Source of the DNA: Ignavibacteriales bacterium
Lineage (GTDB): Bacteria > Bacteroidota > Ignavibacteria > Ignavibacteriales > Ignavibacteriaceae
Reading direction: 5' to 3'
Length of the DNA stretch: 48,908 nt
Assembly: GCA_016707115.1 (NCBI GenBank)
Contig: JADJIH010000022.1
Coordinates: 1-48,908, forward strand
Positions within the stretch are counted from its first letter, which is position 1; each line of letters opens with the position of its first letter. Shown in pieces: positions 17,702-28,200 of the stretch. The notes beneath the pieces are model-generated. The model was not told the origin of the DNA. It ran no database searches and saw nothing but the letters and a program-made list of their open reading frames with translations. The translations under genes were made by a program, and so were the position numbers.

Positions 17702-18286
17702 TTACATCTCTATAAAGTTTTTAATAAGTTTTAATCCTGCCTCGCCAGACATCTCAGGATGAAACTGTACACCATAAGCATTTTCATTTTCAATAGAAGC
17801 ACAAAATGTAACTGTATTGCTGCACGTGGATGTTGATAGATCGCTTTTCGGTAAATAGTATGAATTGTTAAAAAAGAATTCCGCATTTTCTTCAATCCCT
17901 TCAAACAAAACGCTTTGTCTGCCGCGATTTATTTTATGATTACCTTTAAATAAAGATCCCTCCGTGTTAGTTTCGAATTTAACTGCAGTTCCTGGAAAAA
18001 ATCCAAGACAAGAAAAATTTCCTTCTGTTGAGTAATCAGCCATTAACTGCATTCCTAATCCGATTCCAAGAATTGGTTTTTTAATAACACGCAGAAGAGA
18101 GTACAAATTAAGCATCTGAATTTTTCTCATCACAGCTGGTGCATTTCCGCAACCGGCAAATATAATTTTGTCTGCTCCACAAATATCAAGTTCGTTTCTT
18201 GATACTTTATAATCATTTGTAACTTTACTAATTGATGCTGCAACTTCATTGATGCAAACATCACCGTAATCAACTATTGTAACCAT
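17702..18286 (-). CDS. HisH-like class I glutamine amidotransferase lacking the catalytic Cys
   Basis: Start at ATG 18286 (MVTIVDYGD), giving 194 aa, the HisH size; the open frame to 18355 is upstream sequence. It has HisH features: MVTIVDYG, CGADKIIFAGCGNAP (oxyanion region), GLGMQLM, FFPGTAVKF, and the C-terminal GVQFHPEMSGEAGLKLIKNF with His176 and Glu178. The nucleophile position is Gly76 (LGIGLGMQ, codon at 18059-18061), where HisH and other class I GATases have Cys (GICLGMQ). Without it, ordinary glutamine hydrolysis is not expected. No hisF or other his gene is near; the neighbours are a thioesterase and a lipoprotein. It may be a non-catalytic or repurposed paralog, so I do not assign hisH. 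Confidence 0.8.
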   Translation of the reverse strand: MVTIVDYGDVCINEVAASISKVTNDYKVSRNELDICGADKIIFAGCGNAPAVMRKIQMLNLYSLLRVIKKPILGIGLGMQLMADYSTEGNFSCLGFFPGTAVKFETNTEGSLFKGNHKINRGRQSVLFEGIEENAEFFFNNSYYLPKSDLSTSTCSNTVTFCASIENENAYGVQFHPEMSGEAGLKLIKNFIEM

Positions 18287-18533
18287 ATTTAAAAATAAAT
18301 TCCGTTGTTTAATAAATCTGAAAAAGTAAAATAATATTTGATGGTAAAATAACAATACTATCTAAGTATTTTACATTTAATTAGAAGGAGTTTGATTTGA
18401 TTTTAAAGCTTTTTTAAATTTTACAGCTTTCAGTCTTGCTGTAAATCGTAGGACATCAAAGATTCTTAAATTTTTCCAATTCAAATTATTATTTCAAAAT
18501 TATTCCCAAGGGATTTTTGATTAAGTAACAGAA

Positions 18534-20083
18534 TTACTTTATCATCAACATTTTCTTTGTTTCAACAATACTACCGGTTGTGATCTGATAAAAATAAATT
18601 CCCGAACTGAGTTCTTTGTTCGATTAAATCTAACTTTCATAATTTCCTTTCGATATTCATCTATAAGAGTTGCAACTTCATTTCCAAGAACATCATAAAC
18701 TTTTAGAGTTTGCCAACTGCTAACTGGAGACTGCCAACTGATTTTTGTACTTGGGTTAAATGGATTTGGATAATTCTGAAACAAAATAAAATCATTAGGA
18801 AGTGTTTCCTCATCCACAGAAGCTGTAGATGTAAATTCATAAGCGCCTATATCAAACCCGCTTCCTTGCGGACGAGATACACCATCAATGTCAAATCCAA
18901 CAACAGAACTTACTAGTGAAGTTCCAATATTAATTGGCTGAGATGATGGAAGTAAATGAAAATTTCCATTTGTGTTATCAACAAAAATTTGGTTTTCATC
19001 CTGAACAATCTGCGAATGAGTATCGTAACCCAAAGATTGCCATGATGCTAAACTCATATTAGAATTCCCATCATCATCGCTTAAACGATTTACGAGTAAA
19101 TTGTAATCACTAACAAATCCTGCTTTAGAGTCTTCATCAATACAAATGCTGCCTCTAAAACTGTGATTATTGATTAATATATTATTATAAACTGTGTTTC
19201 CCGTTGATCCATTTACAATTAAAACAGCCCACCTTCCATCGGTTGGATGAACAATTGTATTGTTAAATACTTTATTATTCTTTGAGCCTTCTGCGCCATC
19301 AATCTGGTACATTGCAATTCCGGTTGCGTGATTATTATAAAGTAAGTTGTTAAAGATTTTGGAATCCTGAACACAATCCATATTTATTGCAGAGCCTCCG
19401 CCAACTCCGTTATCGTGAATAATATTTCCAGCAACAATTGCATTACTAATTATTCCATCATCGCCCATCGAAAGATCACCATTCATATGAATTCCGCAGC
19501 CATTATTAAAGAAAGTATGATTGTTTATAATCGTTGGTCTATCGCTGCTGTTGGAAACATAAATTCCGTGTTCGTCTTCGCTGTAAGAACAGGAATTATT
19601 TTCAATTATAATATCGTTAGTAAAACCGGTAAAGATTCCCCATTTAAAATTATTTGAGCAAGTATTGTTTTTGATTTTAACAAAATCAGAAAGCACAATT
19701 CTTATTCCTGCACGTGGTTGATTGATAACATTAAATCCATGTACTTCAATCCAATCTGCATCTTCAATATTAATTCCATCAGTTGTTATGGGATTGCGCA
19801 CATTAATAATAACATCATTACTAAGAGCTTTAAATACAATTGGTTGTGTTGATGTGCCGCTTGTTCGGATATCAAATCCTGTATAGCTTCCGGAAAGCAC
19901 TAAAACTGAATCACCCGCAGCGACAATATTTGACGCATATTCAAGCGTTGCGAATGCTGTGCTAGCAGTTAATCCATCATTACTGTTATTTCCGTTTACT
20001 GAAACATAATATGTTGATTGAGAAAAGATAAGACTTTGTGTTAATAAGCAGATGAATAAAAATTGTAAATGGAATCGATTCAT
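18534..20083 (-). CDS. Secreted parallel beta-helix protein with T9SS sorting tail, C-terminal frameshifts
   Basis: Signal peptide (MNRFHLQFLFICLLTQSLIFSQ), then a start typical of right-handed beta-helix proteins: YYVSVNGNNSNDGLTASTAF, GDSVLVLSGSYTG. PbH1-type coils follow (DWIEVHGFNVINQPRAGIRI, IKNNTCSNNFKWGIF, IIENNSCSYSEDEHGIYVSN) to about residue 360. Such folds bind or cleave polysaccharides; no lyase residues are obvious. The sorting tail starts NYPNPFNPSTKISW at about residue 438. As read, the frame ends at 18545 with an off-frame tail. Shifting frame near 18625 restores KELSSGIYFYQITTG and TKKMLMIK, ending at 18534, and a short compensated slip lies near 18645. Export to the cell surface through type IX secretion is inferred from the tail. 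Confidence 0.8.
18712..18739. repeat. Four 7-bp near-repeats in sorting tail (class 1)
   Basis: GCCAACT, GCTAACT, GGAGACT and GCCAACT in direct succession. The coding strand gives the SWQSPVSSWQ segment between NPST and LKVYD. Confidence 0.75.
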
Positions 20084-20244
20084 AATATCAGCCTTTATAT
20101 TTCGATTCGGTTCGCAATTTAAGTACCAGAGAAACGATGAAAATCAGAGAATCAAATTCTCATAAATTCCTTTTAATGATAGTTTTCTGCGACAATCTTT
20201 TCGTTAGATAATAATCAAACTTTTACCATAGGAAATTTTTACGC

Positions 20245-21120
20245 CTAAAGATTCTTAAACCTCTCGGCAAAGGCGTTTGCAAATCGAGTTGGAGATTCAC
20301 TATCCATATTAAAATACAAGGAAGGTTCAATCAATTCCAGTTCCATTAATGCAAAATCATTATCAACGGTTCTAACTAAATCTGTGCGCCCGTAAAGAGG
20401 AAGAACCGCTAGTTTATCAATTATATTTTTACCAATTGTTTTTTGCTGTTCAGATGGAACAACGCTTTTAAATTTTCCGCCATGTTCTTCCTGAACTCGA
20501 AAATCTTTTTCTTTAGGTCTCTTTAAAACGCAATGACTAAACTCGCCATTAAAAAAGAAGAGTGAATATTCTCCTTCATCAACAATGTTCTGCATAAAAG
20601 GCTGAACCATAAATTCTCTGTCTGCAAATATTTTTTCTAAGTCATGAAGTTTTTCAATTAATTTTTCTCTGGTTAATCTGAATGTATTATCAGCATTAGC
20701 GCTGATATTTGGTTTAATAATAATTTCATCCGATTTAAGTTTATCAAAATATTGAAATGCAGTATTCGGGTTAAAACTTTTTTCCCAAATGGTTTCAACA
20801 ATCCTAATACCTTTATTTTCTAAATCATATAAATAATTTTTATTCATATTCCATCTCATCAAATCGAGATTATTTTCCAGATATGCAGACGAGTTATTTA
20901 TTTTTTCTAAAACATTTAGAAATTTTTCAGAATCATTTTGATAATCCCAAGTAGATCTTACAATTACTGAATTATAATCATTCCAGTTTACTTCTTCATT
21001 TTTCCATGATATTTCTTCGGCCATCCAGCCAATTTTTTTCATTGGTTCAAACAACAGTTTATCATACGTAAAAAAATTTTCAAGATTATCTGTAGATAGA
21101 AATGCGACTTTATTGTTCAT
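20245..21120 (-). CDS. ATP-grasp ligase-like protein
   Basis: 291 aa cytosolic protein of the ATP-grasp fold, which joins a carboxylate to an amine through an acyl phosphate. The N-terminal domain (VAFLSTDNLENFFTYDKLL, VRSTWDYQNDSEKFLNVL) resembles the RimK/glutathione-synthase-like group often found beside cycloserine-type or peptide-modifying genes. The ATP-grasp part includes DEIIIKPNISANADNTF, REFMVQPFMQNIVDEGEYSLFFF, and the metal-binding end ALMELELIEPSLYFNMD. No partner peptide or pathway gene is adjacent, so the substrate is open. It is divergent from the membrane protein at 21254. The frame is clean. Confidence 0.8.
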   Translation of the reverse strand: MNNKVAFLSTDNLENFFTYDKLLFEPMKKIGWMAEEISWKNEEVNWNDYNSVIVRSTWDYQNDSEKFLNVLEKINNSSAYLENNLDLMRWNMNKNYLYDLENKGIRIVETIWEKSFNPNTAFQYFDKLKSDEIIIKPNISANADNTFRLTREKLIEKLHDLEKIFADREFMVQPFMQNIVDEGEYSLFFFNGEFSHCVLKRPKEKDFRVQEEHGGKFKSVVPSEQQKTIGKNIIDKLAVLPLYGRTDLVRTVDNDFALMELELIEPSLYFNMDSESPTRFANAFAERFKNL

Positions 21121-21253
21121 AATGCTTTTTTGGTTTTTGAGAATTATTATTTGCCTCGAAAATTAGAGATCAAAATCTGATTTACAAAAATAATTATTTA
21201 ACTTTGCCGGGTCGAAGTAGAAAGAATTAACAACTTAAAGAGAGAAACCTTCT

Positions 21254-22453
21254 GTGGAATGGATTATACTCATCCTCTGGCTTTCCATAATTAATGGCGG
21301 GCTTGGCGGGCAATATGTTTTAAACTGGATGGCTAATCAGCCAAAGTATACTGGCGGCGATAAAGTTGATATTTCTGCCGGTGTAATGACCTGGTGGAGA
21401 GAAATCTCAAAACTAGTGTGGGCTGTAATTGCAGTAATTATTGAACTCATCCGCGGCAAAGAAGTAAAATATTTATGGCCGGGATTTCTTTCACTATCTA
21501 CCATCATCTTTTGTGCTTTTACAGGAGTAATAGAAAATATTGGTTTCTTTTATCTGCCAAGAAATTATTCCCCTCACATCTTTGCTCCTTACGTAAATGT
21601 TTATCTGGCTTTTCTTCCTTTCTTTGGTAAGATGATGTTCAACGCACCGATCCGTAAAGAACATTGGATTGGAATATCATTAGTAATTGCAGGTCTTGCA
21701 ACTCCTCACATTCCGTGGTTACTAGGTGTTGCACAAGACAACCATAACGCTCTTGATCTAAATGCTATTATCTGGATTTTAATTATTAATGGATGTTTAC
21801 TTTCACAGCAGGTATTAAACAATAAAACCGTTCAAACTGCACTTCCTGGTGTTGGCCCAAACGCGCTTGTGTTGTGGAGAGAAATCTGGAAAATGATTTT
21901 TATTTCATCTGCAATTTTTATTATTCCTATTATCGGCAATTTGATGAATGCAAATATGCCGGATAGTGTAAGTTCAACAAAATTTGAAACAAGGGTTCTT
22001 AATAAGGTTGATGAAAGCAAAAAAGAATATTTGCTTAATTACTATTCAAAGTCAGATAATAACTATGTTCTAAAATCTGATGTGCCGGAAAATGAAGAAG
22101 TAAAAATTAAAGAGATTATAAAAGCAACAGAATATCATCAATTTTTCTCTTTGTTTGATGGAAGCATAATTCCAAATAACTGGCTGCCGATAATATTTGT
22201 TATTGCCGCAGGGTTAACTGGATACATTTATAGTTTTGGATTTTTTAAACTCTCAAAATTTGCTGCACACTTTTGGGTTCCGTACACAAATGTTTGGCTG
22301 GCACTACTTCCATTTATAATGTTATTATTTGGAAAGGAAGTAACCGGCTATCAAATTGCCGGGGCAGTTGTTGTAACTGCTGGTTTGATGATTGGCGTGA
22401 TGGATCATAGAAGAAATAAAGTTGAAGAGATTGCAAAGAAAAATAGTTTATAA
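21254..22453 (+). CDS. Multi-pass membrane protein with internal duplication (transporter-like)
   Basis: 399 aa, GTG start at 21254 (MEWIILILWLSIINGGLGGQ). About ten hydrophobic helices are visible, in two halves that repeat the same order: INGGLGGQYVLNW / INGCLLSQQVLNN, then WWREISKLVW / LWREIWKMIF, then FFYLPRNYSPHIFAPYVNVYLAFLPF / FFKLSKFAAHFWVPYTNVWLALLPF. A soluble loop of about 70 residues (Lys/Glu-rich) lies in the second half. The two-fold repeat resembles the EamA/DMT transporter plan. I do not know the family or substrate. It ends at a perfect terminator hairpin. The frame is clean. Confidence 0.75.
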   Translation: MEWIILILWLSIINGGLGGQYVLNWMANQPKYTGGDKVDISAGVMTWWREISKLVWAVIAVIIELIRGKEVKYLWPGFLSLSTIIFCAFTGVIENIGFFYLPRNYSPHIFAPYVNVYLAFLPFFGKMMFNAPIRKEHWIGISLVIAGLATPHIPWLLGVAQDNHNALDLNAIIWILIINGCLLSQQVLNNKTVQTALPGVGPNALVLWREIWKMIFISSAIFIIPIIGNLMNANMPDSVSSTKFETRVLNKVDESKKEYLLNYYSKSDNNYVLKSDVPENEEVKIKEIIKATEYHQFFSLFDGSIIPNNWLPIIFVIAAGLTGYIYSFGFFKLSKFAAHFWVPYTNVWLALLPFIMLLFGKEVTGYQIAGAVVVTAGLMIGVMDHRRNKVEEIAKKNSL

Positions 22454-22469
22454 CATATATTCATTAGAA

Positions 22470-22501
22470 AATAAATGCGGAGCATCTGCTCCGCATTTAT
22501 T
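22470..22501. terminator. Perfect bidirectional terminator hairpin
   Basis: A 15-bp stem, AATAAATGCGGAGCA (22470-22484) and TGCTCCGCATTTATT (22487-22501), with a 2-nt gap. It lies between genes converging at 22453 (+) and 22509 (-), and the A/T ends serve either strand. Confidence 0.88.
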
Positions 22502-22508
22502 ATTTTAC

Positions 22509-24368
22509 TTAAAAAAGTTTATCGTAATATATAGTAAACCTGAAAGTTCTACCCGGATCATAAACTTTCATTCCACTTGAAAATGGATTTCTTGCATAAG
22601 ATAAATGTCTGCTGTAGTTATGATTTAGAACATTATCAACTTCAAAGTTTAAAATAAAATTACTTACGCCATATGAAAGATTAATTGAAATCGTGTTCCA
22701 TGCAGATGAAGCTGTTTCATTTAACAAATAGTCGATTCGTTTCATCGCGTTTTCATATCTGTGTGTTGTGCTAATTTTAAAACCAACAAGTTCCGGTAAG
22801 TGTAGTGTTGTGGTAACTGCAAGCGGACTTATTTCTGAAAGTGCTGAAGAGTTGCTTAAATTTTCTCCATATAGAAATGATATGTTTGATTCAAGAAATT
22901 TAAAATCAACTCCGGTATTTATTCCCATAATGTTTGCGTTAATATTTTCATAAGTCATAACAGCTTTACCTGTTATTGGTTTCTTTACTACGTTTACATA
23001 GTTACTAACATGATTTGCAAATCCTTCAATGTTAAAAAATTTATAAACAAATGAAGTGCGTAATGATAGTTTAATCGGTTGTTTAAGATTTGGATTACCT
23101 GACCAATTTGGATTTGTTCCCATTCTTTCAATTGCGATGTAAAGCTGTTCTGTTTCAGGAGCTTCTGTCGCAACTTCGGCTGAAATTGTTGAAATGAAAT
23201 CATTTGATATTTCAGCAATTGAGTGAGCATTTAATGCTGCCGTAACAAAGAATGAATTTTTATTTACATCTGTATAAAGAAGATTATAAAAACTAATTCT
23301 TTCCTCGTCACCAATCACAAAATATTGAGCGCCGCCCTTTATAGAAAGTTTTATTGGCATTACATCAAAACTGTGAGTAACAACTCCGCTAAACTGATTT
23401 ACATTTGGCATTTGATTATTTGAAATCGAATTGCTCATCATTTTCATAAAGTTATCAGCCTGCCAATTTCTGAAAGTCAGTTCATAAAACTTACCGGTTA
23501 ATCCAACAGTAAGATTTTTTGCATCACTTTCCATAAACATTGTTGATTGTCGTAAAGTATTGTTCATCAAGTGATCAGTATAATTAAAGTAGAGTTTGTT
23601 TTCTTTGTAGGAAACAGATCCGCTGTAAATTTTTGTTTGTATTTCATCCATCTGCAAAAATGGAAAAGAAATATTCTCTCCATATGAAAACGATGCGCCT
23701 ATTTGCCAATCTTTTATCTGATGACGTAAACCAACATTTCCATATCCATATTTATAATTTTCTTTGTACAGATATAAATCCTTAAATGATTTTGATTCCG
23801 CATTGTTATACGGCGTTCCCTGAGAATATCTTAAAGAAAGATTTGTGTTAAGAATGTCTAACGTTGCTCCTAAATCATAATCATTAGAAGCACCTGTATT
23901 TATTATGCCAAAAGATTTTACTTTTAGATTGTTAGAAATAGGTGAGCGATGATATTCAATCTTGCCGTAAATTCCTGAATTGTTAACACTTCCGGATTTA
24001 CTCAAATCAACATAATCCATTTCTAATGGATTTATTCTTGACGCGGCAACATCCATTCTGTTTGGACATGCATTATGATATTGCTCACCATCAATAACAA
24101 CTTTAATATCACTTCGCTTAAATCCTTCAACATATAAATCTTGCGTATAATTTGCACCGCGTCTTAAAGTGTTAAATCCATTCTTAGTAAATAAACTGGA
24201 TTCATAATTAGTTCCATAAGAAAACTTATCTGATGGCTGAATATTCTTCCTTGCAACAACCTCAACAGATGGTAAGTTGTAGGTTTTGATACTATCCTGC
24301 GTTTGTGCCTTGGATTGAATTAAAGACAACACGACAATGCAGGCAGTAATTACAAATTTTATTTTCAT
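22509..24368 (-). CDS. TonB-dependent outer-membrane receptor, OprC/NosA-like (copper)
   Basis: 619 aa with signal peptide (MKIKFVITACIVVLSLIQSKAQ). The plug domain (about 36-140) opens LPSVEVVARKNIQPSDKFS, and a 22-strand barrel ends GRTFRFTIYYDKLF with a terminal Phe. In the plug, HNACPNRMD places Cys101 and Met105 as CxxxM, and the barrel has His266-Leu-Met268 (YTDHLMNN) as HxM. This matches the CxxxM-HxM copper site described for Pseudomonas aeruginosa OprC. The gene follows a small Cys-rich exported protein by 34 nt on the same strand. Copper import, perhaps feeding periplasmic cuproenzymes, is inferred from these motifs; no binding data exist. The frame is clean. Confidence 0.85.
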   Translation of the reverse strand: MKIKFVITACIVVLSLIQSKAQTQDSIKTYNLPSVEVVARKNIQPSDKFSYGTNYESSLFTKNGFNTLRRGANYTQDLYVEGFKRSDIKVVIDGEQYHNACPNRMDVAASRINPLEMDYVDLSKSGSVNNSGIYGKIEYHRSPISNNLKVKSFGIINTGASNDYDLGATLDILNTNLSLRYSQGTPYNNAESKSFKDLYLYKENYKYGYGNVGLRHQIKDWQIGASFSYGENISFPFLQMDEIQTKIYSGSVSYKENKLYFNYTDHLMNNTLRQSTMFMESDAKNLTVGLTGKFYELTFRNWQADNFMKMMSNSISNNQMPNVNQFSGVVTHSFDVMPIKLSIKGGAQYFVIGDEERISFYNLLYTDVNKNSFFVTAALNAHSIAEISNDFISTISAEVATEAPETEQLYIAIERMGTNPNWSGNPNLKQPIKLSLRTSFVYKFFNIEGFANHVSNYVNVVKKPITGKAVMTYENINANIMGINTGVDFKFLESNISFLYGENLSNSSALSEISPLAVTTTLHLPELVGFKISTTHRYENAMKRIDYLLNETASSAWNTISINLSYGVSNFILNFEVDNVLNHNYSRHLSYARNPFSSGMKVYDPGRTFRFTIYYDKLF

Positions 24369-24402
24369 AGTTACTCCGTTTTTTAATTTTTAAAATAAAA
24401 GC

Positions 24403-24789
24403 TTAAACAGGGAGTAACTCTGGCGGTAAAGTAGCTGGCTTTATGAATATTTCTAATTTTTTTTGAGAAGTTAAAGGATGATACTTTGTTTTTTTTTCGG
24501 TTTGATTAAAATTAAAATTATTGTTCATCGAAAAATGAGGCGACACATTTACATTTGGTATTTGTAACGTGCTGTTATCTGACTGACTTTTCTGATCATC
24601 AGATTTAGCCAGATTCTTTTTTAAATAACAGTTTCCCATGCAAAGATTTTCTTCTTCATCCTTTTGTTCACATATATATTTAACGATATAATCTAAATTT
24701 ATCTGGTGTTCTGCATAATATACCAATGGAGCGTTAACGCTGAGCAAGTAAATAAAAATCACTACTCCAACGATAGAATTCTTAAACAT
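24403..24789 (-). CDS. Small exported Cys-rich protein, putative copper partner of the receptor
   Basis: 128 aa. An N-terminal hydrophobic segment (MFKNSIVGVVIFIYLLSVNAPLVYYAEH) is a signal peptide or anchor. It is followed by ICEQKDEEENLCMGNCYLKKNL, with Cys, then CxxxC with a Met between, a layout recalling small Bacteroidota proteins (CENKDKP..CNGKCYL type) encoded beside TonB receptors. The C-terminal half is low-complexity, with Asn-rich (FSMNNNFNFNQ) and Pro-rich (ATLPPELLPV) parts. The three Cys and nearby Met could hold Cu(I). It is the first gene of the pair with the receptor. Function inferred from context. Confidence 0.7.
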   Translation of the reverse strand: MFKNSIVGVVIFIYLLSVNAPLVYYAEHQINLDYIVKYICEQKDEEENLCMGNCYLKKNLAKSDDQKSQSDNSTLQIPNVNVSPHFSMNNNFNFNQTEKKTKYHPLTSQKKLEIFIKPATLPPELLPV

Positions 24790-24913
24790 TTAAATATTAA
24801 ATGCAGTTTTATTGGTTAAAAAATTACTTATAAAATTGAATTGCTAAGCCATATTATAAAATGTAATTTAAAACTCAAAATATTGAATAGCCTTTTTCTT
24901 AGACGGAGTTTAT

Positions 24914-25177
24914 ATGGATTTGCGAAGAAGAGCTTTCGGATTAGCTCTTGGTATTGTGCTGGCATTGATGTTTCTTGTGGGAAACTACTGGCTTCTTTTT
25001 CTTGATTCACAGGGAGATTTTTTTTCTAAGTTTTCGTCATTCTTTTTTGGTTATTCTTTTAGCTGGCTGGGTGCTCTTATTGGCTCCTTCTGGTCATTTG
25101 TTTATGGATTTTTTATCGGAGTGGCATTGGCCTGGTTATATAATATTATAAGCAGAATGATTTATCGTAATATATAA
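24914..25177 (+). CDS. Small inner-membrane protein (holin-like)
   Basis: 87 aa. ATG 24914 with GGAG 7 nt upstream. Two strong hydrophobic helices, FGLALGIVLALMFLVGNYWL (about 9-28) and GALIGSFWSFVYGFFIGVAL (about 53-72), lie on either side of a Phe-rich polar loop (DSQGDFFSKFSSFFFGYSF). The pattern, with RRAFGLALGI at the start and WLYNIISR at the end, resembles a family sometimes labelled bacteriophage holin, found outside phages in many bacteria and archaea; lysis activity should not be assumed. It is divergent from the Cys-rich gene and upstream of the GHL10 gene. Confidence 0.65.
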   Translation: MDLRRRAFGLALGIVLALMFLVGNYWLLFLDSQGDFFSKFSSFFFGYSFSWLGALIGSFWSFVYGFFIGVALAWLYNIISRMIYRNI

Positions 25178-25268
25178 ATGTTCTGTTAATATTACTTTAA
25201 TAGAGATTTTTTATTTAAGTTATTCTCGGTTTATATCAAATACTTATTTTAATTAGCAGAGTTTCTTA

Positions 25269-28200
25269 ATGTTTAAAAATATTTTTCACATCTGTTTTGT
25301 AATTTACATCTATACATTTCTTTTTAATTCCACACTCGCTCAAACTAACAACCAGGAATTTAGATCTACCTGGGTGATTACCTGGGAACATATAAGTTCA
25401 AGTAAAACCGCTGAGCAGAACAAAGCAACGATAAGAGAAATATTGGACAATCATGTTAAAGCAAATATGACTTCTGTTCTATTTCAAGTAAGACAAAGTG
25501 GAACAGCTTATTATCAATCATCTTTTGAACCGTGGGGATATTATGCCGGTTATACTTATCCCGGTTATGATCCTTTACAATATGCAGTTGAAGAAGCACA
25601 CAAAAGAGGACTTGAACTTCACGCCTGGTTTAATGTTTTTAATGTTTCCTCCACTTACTCTGGAACTATTTCTGCGGAACATCCTGAATGGATTTGTCGT
25701 GATCAAAATGGAAACCCGATGACATCTTACATGTCTTCTTCGCCTGGATTGCAAGCTGTTAGAGATTATACAATTAATGTTGCGATGGAGATCGTAAGAA
25801 ATTATGATATTGATGGTTTTCATTTGGATTATGTTAGATGGAACGAGTATGATACGGATGACATGCTTGATGCCCCATCACAACTTGAACAAGAAATAAA
25901 ACCAGATGGATTATTTTCTGATAAAACAATCAGCAAACTAACATCACCAGAAAGTACAAATAGATTTTTATATGATATTGAACATCCATACAGTGCTGGA
26001 GTGCCTTCTGGTTTCAGCAGTTGGGAAGATTGGTGGAGATGGTCAGTAACAGAGTTTGTAAGAACTTTACACGATTCAATTCAAGTTGAAAAACCGTGGG
26101 TAAAACTATCTCCGGCAGCTCTTGGCAAATATAAATACGGCGGGGCAGCTGGCTGGAATGGTTATTATGTTGTTTATCAGGATGCTGCTCTCTGGTTTAA
26201 CGAAGGTTACATTGAACAATTAACACCGATGCATTATCATTGGTTAACTGGTGAAGAGTTATTTAATTTTTTAACTCTGGATTGGGAGCCAAATATTCAG
26301 CAAGGAATAATTGATGGTAGATTATATTCTTGCGGGCCGGGTTCTTATCGTTTAGATGAAAATAATGTCTGGTCAAATCACGTTGGAATTGTTGAAAGAC
26401 TGCGAGATAAAAGCTGGGTTGACGGATATCAATTCTTTAGTTACGGTACTTGGCGTGATTATAATTATTGGGATGAAGCAGGATCAACTTTTTTTAAGTC
26501 AAAAGTAAAGGTACGAGAAGTTTATCCGGGCAATCAAGTATTAGTTCCATCTCTTTCAATATTAAAAATTGATTCGCTTACATATGATTTAACAGTTACA
26601 CCCAATGCGGCACAATCAAATGATTCCTGGTTTGCGCTTTATCGATCTGAAGATGATTTGCTGGATATTAACTCAGATACTATTGTTGCTATTAATTTTG
26701 GCAATTCACCTTATAGTATTAGAGATTCATATTCTGGTTTACAAAATTTTAACGGCAATTATAAATATTTTGCAACAAGCTTAAATAGATTCTGGAATGA
26801 ATCTCAAATATCAAATTCAGTTCAAACGGATTTAATTCCATCACTTGCACCAACTGTTATTTCATCTTTCCCAGCACAGAATGGGATTATTAATACAGCA
26901 GCTAAAATTAATGTTGAATTTTCAAAAACAATGGATGTTAGCTCATTTAATAATAAAATGCATTTTACTCCAAACATTCAAATTACTGCAACAAGCTGGG
27001 ATGAAGAAAACAAAAGACTTACTATCTCACACGAAGAATTTTTATTTAACACACAGTACCTCTTAACAATCGATTCATCAGTTACAGATGTTAACGGTCA
27101 AATGTTAGATGGTAATAATGATGGTAATCCGGCTGATCCATTTATATTAAATTTTTCTACAAGTGTAGAAGATTTAACCGGACCGCAAATATTTTATAAT
27201 TATCCATCAAACAACGATACAAGTATTGATGTTGGATCAATTATTACAATAGTTTTTGATGAAGCTGTTGATAACCAAACTTTAACTACAAATTCTATAA
27301 AGTTAATGGAAGAAGGACTTCAGATTAGTTTTAGTTTTCAACATTCTAAAACATCAGATGGCAGAAGTGTGCTTTGCATTCAACCAATAAGTTTATTTCA
27401 AAAAAACAAAAATTATACTTTGATACTTGATAACACAATATCAGATACACTGGGCAACTCAATTGGTGCGGATTGGGAAAGCAGTTTTTCAACTTCTACT
27501 CTTGCCTATCAGGAAATTAAAATGATTGACAACTTTACAAATCCTGGAGATTGGCAGCAGCCAGGTTACAGCGGCTCAACAACGGGAATTTTAGAATCGG
27601 GCACCCATTTTGAATATTCTACTCAAATTTATTTGCCGGTTACCAGTCCAAAAAAATCCGCAAAGCTTTCTTACTTGTGGGATGAAAACGCAAGCACATT
27701 TTTAATCAGAGAATATTTAAAGAGTGGAATTCCTCAAACAATTTATTTTGATACAAGTTACGTTTTACAAAGTTATGTTTATGGAGATGGAAGCAATTCA
27801 AAATTCAGATTTTGTATTGATGAATTTCAGGGTTCTGCATTTGGCGATCACGAAGTTTCAAATTGGGTTAACATCGATTGGCATGGCTGGAAATTAGTTG
27901 AATGGAAACTAAACGATCCGGCTAGTGTTGGAATATGGATTGGTGATGAAGTATTAACCGGCTCATATTTTAGAATTGATAGTTATCAGCTTACCAAAAC
28001 TTCTGAAAGTTTAAATTCCGGAACAATATATTTTGATGATCTGCGTGCAGTAAAAAAATCCTCAACAATTTCAGACGTTGAGTTATTAGAAATTATTTCC
28101 ACGAACGAGTATAGGCTTTATCAGAATTATCCAAATCCATTTAATCCTTCAACAATTATAAGTTATCAGCTACCCAACGCTGGCAATGTTGTATTAAAGG

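Noticed and set aside
18287..18355. Extra N-terminus of the HisH-like protein
   Set aside because: HisH proteins begin close to (M)VxIVDYG; the added 23 residues are Phe-rich and AT-driven.
24914..25177. Phage holin / prophage remnant
   Set aside because: No other phage structural, lysis or integrase gene is nearby, and this family occurs outside phages.
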